Shown here: piece by piece, positions 34,556-40,781 of the stretch
How positions within the stretch are numbered: the stretch's first letter is position 1
Layout: each line of letters opens with the position of its first letter
The notes under the pieces: model-generated
The model's database searches: none
What the model was told of the DNA's origin: nothing
The model's input: the letters and a program-made list of their open reading frames with translations, nothing else
Assembly (NCBI RefSeq): GCF_900116405.1
Contig: NZ_FPAQ01000031.1
Span: 709 to 41,489, forward strand
DNA length: 40,781 bases
Direction: 5' to 3'
Source of the DNA: Halomonas saccharevitans
GTDB lineage: Bacteria > Pseudomonadota > Gammaproteobacteria > Pseudomonadales > Halomonadaceae
Position numbers and translations under genes: made by a program

Positions 34556-36125
34556 ACTCCATGTCGCCACCCTGCTCGTCACCCTGGCCACCGGCCTGGG
34601 CATCACCATGGCGGCCCACGCCCAGCCCGAATGGGATGAGCGGCTCTACAATCCAACGCCTCTGGAAGACGACATCACCCTGCCGATGCCCTGCGGCGGT
34701 GCCATGACCTTTCGTCAGGTACACGTGCCGGCCACCGCGCCCCTCGACGACTTCGCGGTACAGATCGGCCAGGACGGCACCGGGTGGGGCTATGTAGAGC
34801 AAAGCCGACCCGCCTTCATCTCCGGAAGCTTCACCGGGGAGGAGGGCAGCGCCTCGCGTCACTACCTGCTTGCCAAGTATGAGCTCACCGAGCTGCAGTA
34901 CGACGCCCTGATGGGTGACGAGTGTCCCGAGCCATCCACCCGCAAGCGCTTTCCCCGTGTGGAGCTGAGCTGGTTCGACGCCATGCAGCTCAGTGACGAC
35001 TACAACCTTTGGCTGCGCGAACACGCGCCCGAGGCGCTGCCCAGCGAGGATGGCGTTCGCGGCTTCCTGCGACTGCCCACCGAGGTCGAATGGGAATTCG
35101 CCGCGCGAGGAGGGCTGGAAGTCAGCACCGCCGAGTATCGCGATACCCGTTATCCCATGCCCGAGGGACTCAATGCCCATGAATGGTTCGCCGGATCTCA
35201 GTCCGCCAACGGACGCCTTCAGCTCGCCGGCCTCCTGGCGACGAATCCTCTGGGTCTTCACGACATGCTGGGCAATGCCGGTGAGATGATGTTCGAGCCC
35301 TTCCGGCTCAACAAGCTTGACCGACAACACGGCCAGGCCGGTGGCTTCGTGGTTCGTGGCGGCAGCTACCTGACGCCCCGCGAGGACCTGCGCACCGCTC
35401 TGCGGGGAGAGGAGCCCTACTACTCCGAGCATCAGAGTCACGACGCCGACGCGGGCACTCGCAGCCGCGCCATCGGGATGCGTTTGGCGCTGGTCGCCCC
35501 GACCCTGACCTCCCGGGAACGCATTGCCGCCATCGAGGAAGACTGGGCCGAACTGGGGCTTGGTGAAGAGGAGAGCGACGCCTCTCCGGGCACCGTGTTG
35601 CAGCTGGCCGAGCTGGCTTCGGGGGTCGAAGACGAAGCCTTGCAAGAACAGCTGCAGTCGTTGGAACGCGAGTTGCGCGCCAGCAACCAGCGCCAGAAGG
35701 AGGCCCGCAACCAGGCCATCCGCGCCAGCCTCAACCTGGGCGCCTTCCTGTGCACCAAGCTCGAGGACGATGGCGTCTTCTTCGACTTTCTGGCCGACAA
35801 CTACCGACTCAATTGCGCAGGCGATACCCCGGATGCCAGCTGCACCATGCGCCAGACACGCCTGGCCGAACAGGAGCAACGCCTGCAGGGGCTGAGCCGC
35901 TACTACGCCAGCAGCCTGGTGGAATCCGCCACGCTCTACGGCCGCGAGTCCATCGCACAGCAGGTCGAGGTATTCGGCGAGATCCTCTCGCGCAACGCCC
36001 ATTTGAGCGGGCTCGCCCCCTACCTACAGACCTACTGGCAGCACCAGCGCCAGTACCTGGACGAACAGCGCATCACTACCCAGGCCTGGCTGGAAAGCTG
36101 CAAGGCCATGGCAAACACCCCATAA
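34545..36125 (+). CDS. tagR: TagR-like periplasmic SUMF1-fold protein
   Basis: The 526-residue secreted protein starts at a GTG (34545) overlapping the permease end, with GGAGAG 7 nt upstream and a signal peptide ending at AHAQ (about residue 27). The middle (about 45-325) has the formylglycine-generating-enzyme fold: LPTEVEWEFAARGG, NPLGLHDMLGNAGEMM, VVRGGSY and AIGMRLAL. The glycine-rich fold is kept, but I see no evidence of the enzyme's active cysteine pair, so a binding role is likelier. TagR of Pseudomonas is a periplasmic protein of this fold that promotes PpkA activation. About 200 additional, mostly helical residues at the C-terminus, with three cysteines, are specific to this version as far as I can tell. 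Confidence 0.82.
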   Translation: MKPELHVATLLVTLATGLGITMAAHAQPEWDERLYNPTPLEDDITLPMPCGGAMTFRQVHVPATAPLDDFAVQIGQDGTGWGYVEQSRPAFISGSFTGEEGSASRHYLLAKYELTELQYDALMGDECPEPSTRKRFPRVELSWFDAMQLSDDYNLWLREHAPEALPSEDGVRGFLRLPTEVEWEFAARGGLEVSTAEYRDTRYPMPEGLNAHEWFAGSQSANGRLQLAGLLATNPLGLHDMLGNAGEMMFEPFRLNKLDRQHGQAGGFVVRGGSYLTPREDLRTALRGEEPYYSEHQSHDADAGTRSRAIGMRLALVAPTLTSRERIAAIEEDWAELGLGEEESDASPGTVLQLAELASGVEDEALQEQLQSLERELRASNQRQKEARNQAIRASLNLGAFLCTKLEDDGVFFDFLADNYRLNCAGDTPDASCTMRQTRLAEQEQRLQGLSRYYASSLVESATLYGRESIAQQVEVFGEILSRNAHLSGLAPYLQTYWQHQRQYLDEQRITTQAWLESCKAMANTP

Positions 36126-36156
36126 CCACCAACCGCAATACGCAAGGGAAATCACC

Positions 36157-36891
36157 ATGACGCTGACCGCAACCACCTCTTTCAAGAAGCTGCTGCTGGG
36201 GACTGCCGTGGCGAGCGCGCTGCTCCTCACCGGCTGCGCCAGCACCGGCAGCAGCCTGCTGGGCAACCAACAGTCGGCCGATCCGCGGCTGACTCAGGGT
36301 AACGATGCTCAGTTCTTCAGCAAGTCGGGCTTTCAGGCCTGCGCGGCCGGCGCCACCGTCGGGGTCATGGGCTGCGTGCTCAGCGGTAGCAGCAACAAGA
36401 CCGCCTGCGCGGTCACCGCCGGCATCACGGCCTGTGGCGTCGCCATGGGCGCCAACTACTACCTCGACCAGCGTCGTGGCGAGTACGCCTCCACGGAGGA
36501 GCGCCTGAACGTCATGAGTCAGGACATTCAGGAAGATACCCAGAAGGTGATCGCACGCACCGAAACCGCTCGCCAGGTCATGGCCGAAGACCGTGCGCGC
36601 CTCGAGCACCTCGAGCAGGAGATGGCCGAGCAGCGGCTCGACCAGCAAGCCGCCGAGCGCGAGCTCGCCGCCATCGACAGCAACATCAGCATTCTTCGCC
36701 GCGACCTCGGCAACATGCAGCGCACCGTCGAGGAGTACGAGGAGGTCGCCGAGGCGGAGCGCCAGGAAGCCAGCCCGGCGGAAATTCACAAGATCGAGCA
36801 GGAAATCGGCACGATGAACGAACGGGTGGTAGCGCTACAGCAGGAGGTCGACGACCTCTATACCATGCGTTCTGCCATCACCCTGGGTTAA
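36157..36891 (+). CDS. Coiled-coil outer-membrane lipoprotein (TagQ-like)
   Basis: The 244-residue lipoprotein has a lipobox LTGC (Cys27). A segment rich in Gly, Ala and Cys follows (about 60-108, SGFQACAAGATVGVMGC and ACGVAMGANYYLDQ), which looks like a hydrophobic hairpin or glycine zipper. A long heptad-rich coiled coil occupies about 115-240. The start has AAGGGA 7 nt upstream. Next to TagR it occupies the place of TagQ, the outer-membrane lipoprotein of the pathway, and the FFSKSGFQAC...YYLDQ pattern fits my memory of that family; the assignment is likely but not certain. The coiled coil could span the periplasm. Confidence 0.75.
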   Translation: MTLTATTSFKKLLLGTAVASALLLTGCASTGSSLLGNQQSADPRLTQGNDAQFFSKSGFQACAAGATVGVMGCVLSGSSNKTACAVTAGITACGVAMGANYYLDQRRGEYASTEERLNVMSQDIQEDTQKVIARTETARQVMAEDRARLEHLEQEMAEQRLDQQAAERELAAIDSNISILRRDLGNMQRTVEEYEEVAEAERQEASPAEIHKIEQEIGTMNERVVALQQEVDDLYTMRSAITLG

Positions 36892-36902
36892 AGGAGGCCA
36901 CC

Positions 36903-37403
36903 ATGAGTGTACGTCTCCTCATCGCCCTGAGCGGGCTCGTCATGCTGGGCGGCTGCGCCACTTCGCCGGAGGCCTGCGATCCCTATAACCGGGACGCCAG
37001 CCTGGTGACCAAGCTCGCCTGCGACGCAGGCGGCGGCTACCGGGCCCGCGTCGACGCGGGGGAAAGGCAGGTCAAGCTCGATCAGCAAGAGAATGCGCTG
37101 TTTCGCAAGATCGACCGCCAGATCACCGAACAGCAGCGCGCTACTCGCAACGAGCTGCGCGTCACTAATACTCAGCACTACGAGCTGGAGCGTGACCTCC
37201 AGGCACTGGTGGCCAAACTGCAGCAGCGCACGCAGGATCAGCTGGGCCTGCAGCATCGACTCAACGAGCTGGAGCGACAGATGGATGCGGGCCCCGGCAC
37301 ATCCGACGCTGAGCCCGAAACACTGGCGCAGCGCCAGGCCCGCTTGGAAGCCCTGCAGCAGCAGGTCAACCGACTGCAGCAAAGCCTGGGCTACACACCG
37401 TGA
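36903..37403 (+). CDS. Small coiled-coil lipoprotein, unknown
   Basis: The 166-residue protein has a short signal peptide with a lipobox LGGC (Cys18), two further cysteines in the first 25 mature residues, and then a continuous Gln/Arg/Glu-rich heptad pattern to the C-terminus (about 55-160). AAGGAGG lies 5 nt before the ATG. It follows the TagQ-like lipoprotein after 11 nt and has a similar layout, so the two may pair through their coiled coils. I do not know a named family. Confidence 0.78.
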   Translation: MSVRLLIALSGLVMLGGCATSPEACDPYNRDASLVTKLACDAGGGYRARVDAGERQVKLDQQENALFRKIDRQITEQQRATRNELRVTNTQHYELERDLQALVAKLQQRTQDQLGLQHRLNELERQMDAGPGTSDAEPETLAQRQARLEALQQQVNRLQQSLGYTP

Positions 37404-37439
37404 CGCCCATGATCGCCGCCACCACCGGGGAGAGCCGAC

Positions 37440-38456
37440 ATGCAGCGCATACTGCGTGACGAGGGGCATGTGCTTGTCGATCCGCAGCAGCCTGCGCATC
37501 GGCAGGCGCTGATCCATCGCCACTGCCCGCCCAGCATCGGCTACCTCTTCGCCACTCCGCGAGAAGGCCGCAACGGAGGTCTGGAATGGTGGTCGGAGCT
37601 GCCCGGCCAGCCTCGCCGCCTGGATGAGCTGGCGGCCAGCGAGCAAGCGGCCCTAGAGGCGCGTCTTTCCCAGCGCCTGGCGGCGCTGGGAGGCCTGATC
37701 GCCGAGCTGGAGCGGCGCGGCGACCCGGCGGCGGTGGAATTACGACAGTTGCCGACGGCGGCGGCGCCGGAAACCCTCTATTCGGTTGGCGGTGAACCGC
37801 TGCTGATTCGCTGGGTGCCGGTACAGCCGAACACGACGACAACGAGACCGCCAGCGTCTGCAGCGGCAGCGAGCTCCTTGCCGGCTGCCCACGCGGCCAG
37901 GCCGCGCAGGCGCTGGCTGCTTCCGGTTGCCCTGCCGTTGCTGCTCGGCCTGGTGCTGCTCGGCCTGTGGCTGCTGTTTCAACACGGGGACCGATACTCG
38001 CTGCCCTGGCTGAAAAGCCATCCCCTGACCGCGCAGGAGGCCGGGACGACCGCGCCGCGTGGGGAGCCTGTGCTGGGCACCGGGGATATCCAGATCACCC
38101 TGCGCTGGCAGGGAGGCGATGACCTGGACCTGGCCGTTACCGACCCCAGCGGCGACACGGCCTATTTCAGGAATCCCTCTATCCCTTCCGGTGGGCAGCT
38201 CGACGTAGACTCCAACGCCGGCTGCACCGGCCACTTCCAGAGTCCCGTTGAGAATATCTTCTGGGATTCCGGTGATAACCCGGAAGGCGTCTATGTGGCC
38301 ACCGTATCCTTGTACTCGCGTTGCAGCGAGGATCGCGACCCTATTCCCTTCAAACTCTTTATCAGAGTTAACGGTAATACCGAAAAACGAACAGGAACGG
38401 TCAACGACCCATCCTCCCCTCAAGCCTTCGAGTTCAGCTTTTCTCAGGATAGATGA
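37440..38456 (+). CDS. SrfA-like N-terminal domain with DUF2135-like periplasmic domain
   Basis: The 338-residue protein has a cytoplasmic N-terminal domain (1-128), a basic Ala/Pro linker, one transmembrane helix (about 159-181) and a C-terminal periplasmic beta domain (about 213-335). The N-terminal domain repeats the SrfA pattern: FATPREGRNGGLEWWSELPG against AIPQRDQQGEGVDWYSGIPG in SrfA, and LYSVGGEPLLIRW against VYLVDGTPVMTFW. The C-terminal domain has ITLRWQGGDDLDLAVTDPSG, DVDSNAGC and GVYVATVSLYSRC, the style of DUF2135/YfaP domains. It therefore looks like a second SrfA-type anchor carrying a different periplasmic head. GGGGAGAG lies 5 nt before the ATG. It is the last gene of the tight operon. 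Confidence 0.82.
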   Translation: MQRILRDEGHVLVDPQQPAHRQALIHRHCPPSIGYLFATPREGRNGGLEWWSELPGQPRRLDELAASEQAALEARLSQRLAALGGLIAELERRGDPAAVELRQLPTAAAPETLYSVGGEPLLIRWVPVQPNTTTTRPPASAAAASSLPAAHAARPRRRWLLPVALPLLLGLVLLGLWLLFQHGDRYSLPWLKSHPLTAQEAGTTAPRGEPVLGTGDIQITLRWQGGDDLDLAVTDPSGDTAYFRNPSIPSGGQLDVDSNAGCTGHFQSPVENIFWDSGDNPEGVYVATVSLYSRCSEDRDPIPFKLFIRVNGNTEKRTGTVNDPSSPQAFEFSFSQDR

Positions 38457-38553
38457 GCTCATACCCGCAGCGTGGTGATCCGTACCGCAGGAGAACCTCG
38501 CTTTAATGCACCGCAACACAATCCATACCAATCTAACGAACCAAGGATAGGAC

Positions 38554-39000
38554 ATGTCTCAACTGAAAAACGATATCGCCCCCGCCCTGCTACCCGCCGT
38601 CATCAGCGCCCTGATCGTCTGTATCGTGCGCTTCTTCACCATTCCGTGGAGTATCTGGAAAGGCGCAGCCCTGCGTCTGGCCGACATGCGCAAACGCGAT
38701 GAGGCCGAAATGAGCGCCTCCAGCCGGTCGGAATTCCCGGTTTTCGACTGGCTGCGAGCGGCCTGGGATGGCCTGATTTTCCTTTCGTGGTTCATTGGCG
38801 CCATCGTGAGCCTTCTAACCTTCTTCACCGTCGCATTCAGCCACTATGGCAGCTTGTTTGGCGGTATCTCGTCGATGATCGGCACCCTGATCACCACCTA
38901 CTTCTCGGTAATTGTCATGTCACTGGCAAAGGAGAGTCTAATCATTATCCTGTCGATTGCGCTGAATGTGGAAAGAATGTCAAAGCACAACCGCACTTGA
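38554..39000 (+). CDS. Small membrane protein, unknown
   Basis: The 148-residue protein has a short amphipathic N-terminus and a first hydrophobic segment (about 10-30). A polar stretch with ADMRKRDEAEMSAS follows, then two hydrophobic helices (about 75-97 and 104-137). AAGGATAGGA lies close before the ATG. It begins 98 nt after the srf/tag operon and could still be read from it, but its base composition is lower in GC. I recognise no family; the pattern suggests an inner-membrane protein with both ends exposed. Confidence 0.72.
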   Translation: MSQLKNDIAPALLPAVISALIVCIVRFFTIPWSIWKGAALRLADMRKRDEAEMSASSRSEFPVFDWLRAAWDGLIFLSWFIGAIVSLLTFFTVAFSHYGSLFGGISSMIGTLITTYFSVIVMSLAKESLIIILSIALNVERMSKHNRT

Positions 39001-39233
39001 ACATCGAATAAAAAGAACGAGAGACTTTCGACAGGATATGCCTAGTTAAAATGAGAAAAGAAAGAAAAAGCCCCTCGACCTAGGCTACCGACATCCAGAA
39101 AACGCCTGCCGGGATAGTAGGCTATTCGGGAAAAACCTCTCAAAAAGTTAGCGGGCAGGCCTTGAAATCATGGTGGCCCGCAGACATCAGCGACAAGAAA
39201 AGCAACTACGTTTTCATTAAAGGAGAACATAGC

Positions 39234-40058
39234 ATGGAAGACACAATGAATAGCGAAAAAGACACGCCGCAAGAGCACCTTAGCCAAGCATGGAAAACCA
39301 AGTTCGACTTACTCGAGAAGGTTGGCGCCGATCACCGATCCATCTACAAGGCCATGGGCACGCCGGAATACAAGGCATTGGGGTTTCGCGACAAGCAGCG
39401 AATCACCTTCAACTTATGGGCGTTCGTATTTGGTCCTCTTTACTACTTCGTCAAGAAAATGTGGGGCAAGGGCCTGTTAATAATAGCCTTGACCTGGTTG
39501 CTAGCGACAGCACTCACCCTATTTGAAGTGGCGGTCGGCTTTAGCCTTCCCGGTGTAGTCTACTGGATTCCAAGTGCCGTAATCTGCGCTCAATTTGCCA
39601 ACCATGACTACTACCGAAAGGTCACCAAGCATGAAACAGCTTGGCCGGCCACTCCCGACTTTTTCACCAAACCCTGGGGACTGGCCATCGCGCCAATTGG
39701 GGCTCTGATTCTACTATTCGGGGCTTCTTTATTCACACCCGAGTTCGGTAAAGAGATGGAAAATTACCAACTAGAGGATGTGAGCGGCGTCTGGGTATCA
39801 GAGCTAGATAGCACCATGGTACGCGTCGACTTTCTTGACCGAAAGCGAAGCCATCTGACCATTAACGGCGAGCGCGTACCGGTAACCATTACCGAGGTAG
39901 ACCTTGACAATAGCATCGTGTCTTTTCGCCTCATGCTTAACGGCCAATCTTACATCTGGTCGCTTCGGCAGGTCTTTTATGAAAACAACGAATTCACACT
40001 AGAGATGACCTTGCACGACGGCACGCGAGAGCCTTTCGATTTCGTTCGCAACCTCTAG
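39234..40058 (+). CDS. DUF2628-type membrane protein with C-terminal soluble domain
   Basis: The 274-residue protein has a polar helical N-terminus (1-55), then the DUF2628 hallmark FNLWAFVFGPLYYFVKKMW (about 59-77). Two hydrophobic segments (about 80-125) and a further helix (about 150-170) follow, and a soluble C-terminal domain (about 180-274) of alternating strands starts at VSGVWVSELDS. The ATG at 39234 has AAAGGAGAA upstream; the frame open from 39162 lacks one. The function of DUF2628 proteins is unknown. The gene is clearly AT-richer than the rest of the window, a sign of different origin. A hairpin terminator follows. Confidence 0.8.
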   Translation: MEDTMNSEKDTPQEHLSQAWKTKFDLLEKVGADHRSIYKAMGTPEYKALGFRDKQRITFNLWAFVFGPLYYFVKKMWGKGLLIIALTWLLATALTLFEVAVGFSLPGVVYWIPSAVICAQFANHDYYRKVTKHETAWPATPDFFTKPWGLAIAPIGALILLFGASLFTPEFGKEMENYQLEDVSGVWVSELDSTMVRVDFLDRKRSHLTINGERVPVTITEVDLDNSIVSFRLMLNGQSYIWSLRQVFYENNEFTLEMTLHDGTREPFDFVRNL

Positions 40059-40070
40059 CATCACACCGCT

Positions 40071-40096
40071 GGCCCGGCACTTGACGATGCCGGGCC
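40071..40096 (+). terminator. Rho-independent terminator
   Basis: A 9-bp GC-rich stem (40071-40079 and 40088-40096) with an 8-nt loop, followed by a T-rich stretch, lies 13 nt after the DUF2628 stop. Confidence 0.75.
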
Positions 40097-40180
40097 AAAC
40101 CATTTCTTCCCTATATCTAGCCACTTGACTCAGAGAGCCAAACCTCAAGAGAAATAAGAGCACTTATCTTGAAGTTTATT

Positions 40181-40442
40181 TCAAGCCTCCTGAGCCACAG
40201 GAAGAGTCATTCCCACCTTGTTGGATACCTGCTCGACGGTCCCCATACCTACTGACTTCACCTTGAAGCCAGAGCCCACCAACTCCTTGATGTAAAGCTT
40301 ATTATAAATAAACATAAAAACCAGGTTGCTCAATCCTACCGTTATCAAGGCCAGCAAAAAAATGATTATTGCCCACTTCCAATCACCACGAAACATCGGC
40401 GGGAAGAAGCCGAAGAAAAATACCGTCCAAGAGAAGCCTACC
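40181..40442 (-). pseudogene. 5'-truncated small membrane-protein gene, cut by IS481
   Basis: The frame ending at 40181 encodes FRGDWKWAIIIFLLALITVG, LSNLVFMFIYNKLYIKEL and a short polar tail, a pattern I know from small DUF2628-related inner-membrane proteins. Coding-like sequence continues upstream of the only ATG (40396) as VGFSWTVFFFGFFPP, the conserved N-terminal block of these proteins, up to about 40441. There it meets sequence starting TGTAGGATCCC that belongs to the insertion element. A stop lies in frame at 40460-40462, and no start codon remains before the conserved block. The gene has therefore very probably lost its 5' end to the insertion. A shortened product from the ATG at 40396 is possible but would miss one hydrophobic block. 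Confidence 0.65.
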
Positions 40443-40781
40443 TGTAGGATCCCGGATGATCAGATCGCCTATAGAAGTTATCCTCTGCTAGCAGCCAGAG
40501 AGCTTCTACAGCAATTCATTCGGGAGCAGGTTCATGGACATCAAGCTGCATAAGCAGGCTACGACGACACCGAAGATCCGTGCCGAGATCCAGGCAGCCC
40601 CCTCTAGCATCACGGATAGCGAGTTGGCCCGCCAATACGGCGTCGCCACCGCGACTATCCGGCGTTGGCGGTACCGTGACGATGTCCACGACCGACCGCA
40701 CACGCGGCACAACCTGCTGGCCACGCTCACGCCCGAACAGGAAGAGGTGCTGATCGCGGCTCGTGAATTCCTTCGCCTTGG
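40443..40781 (+). mobile_element. IS481-family insertion sequence, left part
   Basis: The element is recognised from its transposase. The left boundary is inferred at 40443, where TGTAGGATCCC begins (TGT ends are usual in this family) and where the disrupted membrane-protein frame stops. GC content rises again from here. The right end and any target duplication are outside the window. Confidence 0.65.
40534..40781 (+). CDS. IS481-family transposase, N-terminal part
   Basis: The 82 visible residues start at ATG 40534 (weak GGAGCAGG upstream). They show the IS481 N-terminus: MDIKLHKQATTTPKIRAEIQ, then a helix-turn-helix LARQYGVATATIRRWRYRDD, the linker DRPHTRHNL and LTPEQEEVLIAAREFL. The DDE catalytic domain lies beyond the window end. 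It binds the inverted repeats and moves the element. Confidence 0.88.
   Translation, partial: MDIKLHKQATTTPKIRAEIQAAPSSITDSELARQYGVATATIRRWRYRDDVHDRPHTRHNLLATLTPEQEEVLIAAREFLRL

Noticed and set aside
22206..38456. Type VI secretion system locus
   Set aside because: No TssB/TssC sheath, Hcp, VgrG, ClpV, TssM or TssJ-K-L gene is seen; only the Tag-type regulatory parts are present.

Overview
The window looks like a chromosome segment of a high-GC marine or halophilic gammaproteobacterium, most probably Halomonadaceae. This is inferred from about 65-70% GC over most of the window, a BCCT-type betaine/carnitine transporter, a complete carnitine-to-glycine-betaine pathway, and polar flagellar/chemotaxis accessory genes with sigma-28 promoters. 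No rRNA, tRNA or CRISPR array was found.

Layout. (1) 1-1511: the end of a copper/envelope-stress group (Spy/CpxP-like protein, two very small envelope proteins, a DUF411 metal-binding protein), closed by a bidirectional terminator. (2) 1534-8075, all on the minus strand: a carnitine utilisation cluster transcribed as cdhC (BKACE), cdhA (L-carnitine dehydrogenase), cdhB (betainyl-CoA thioesterase), a BCCT transporter, the regulator cdhR, and a gamma-butyrobetaine dioxygenase-like enzyme. Two of its promoter regions carry the same three-half-site arrangement (21 bp then 10 bp spacing), which I propose as the CdhR operator. (3) 8388-13006: RNase HI and a bifunctional proline catabolic enzyme PutA, converging on a shared terminator. 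(4) 13185-21757: signalling and motility accessories: a GAF-PAS-LOV-GGDEF-EAL protein whose LOV cysteine is replaced by alanine, a DUF2835 protein next to a TTCG tetranucleotide repeat, a FlgO-like lipoprotein, a MotB-like OmpA protein without MotA beside it, a chemoreceptor, and a lytic transglycosylase lipoprotein.

(5) 22206-38456, the most interesting part: eleven tightly packed co-directional genes. srfA, srfB (actin/Hsp70-fold ATPase) and srfC (dynamin-like GTPase) are followed by a proline-rich single-span membrane protein and a secreted VWA-domain protein resembling the VWA part of the type VI secretion kinase PpkA. After these come an ABC ATPase and FtsX-type permease like TagT and TagS, a SUMF1-fold periplasmic protein like TagR, two coiled-coil lipoproteins (one TagQ-like), and a membrane protein with an SrfA-like N-terminal domain and a DUF2135-like periplasmic domain. 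This joins the SrfABC module to a TagQRST-type envelope sensor, with no kinase, phosphatase or type VI structural gene in the window. The predicted locations (cytosolic NTPases, two membrane anchors, periplasmic VWA and SUMF1 proteins, outer-membrane lipoproteins) suggest one envelope-spanning machine or sensor. Its function is not known from sequence.

(6) 38554-40781: a markedly AT-richer end with two membrane proteins of unknown function, a small membrane-protein gene that has lost its 5' end, and the left part of an IS481-family insertion sequence that seems to have cut it and runs off the window.
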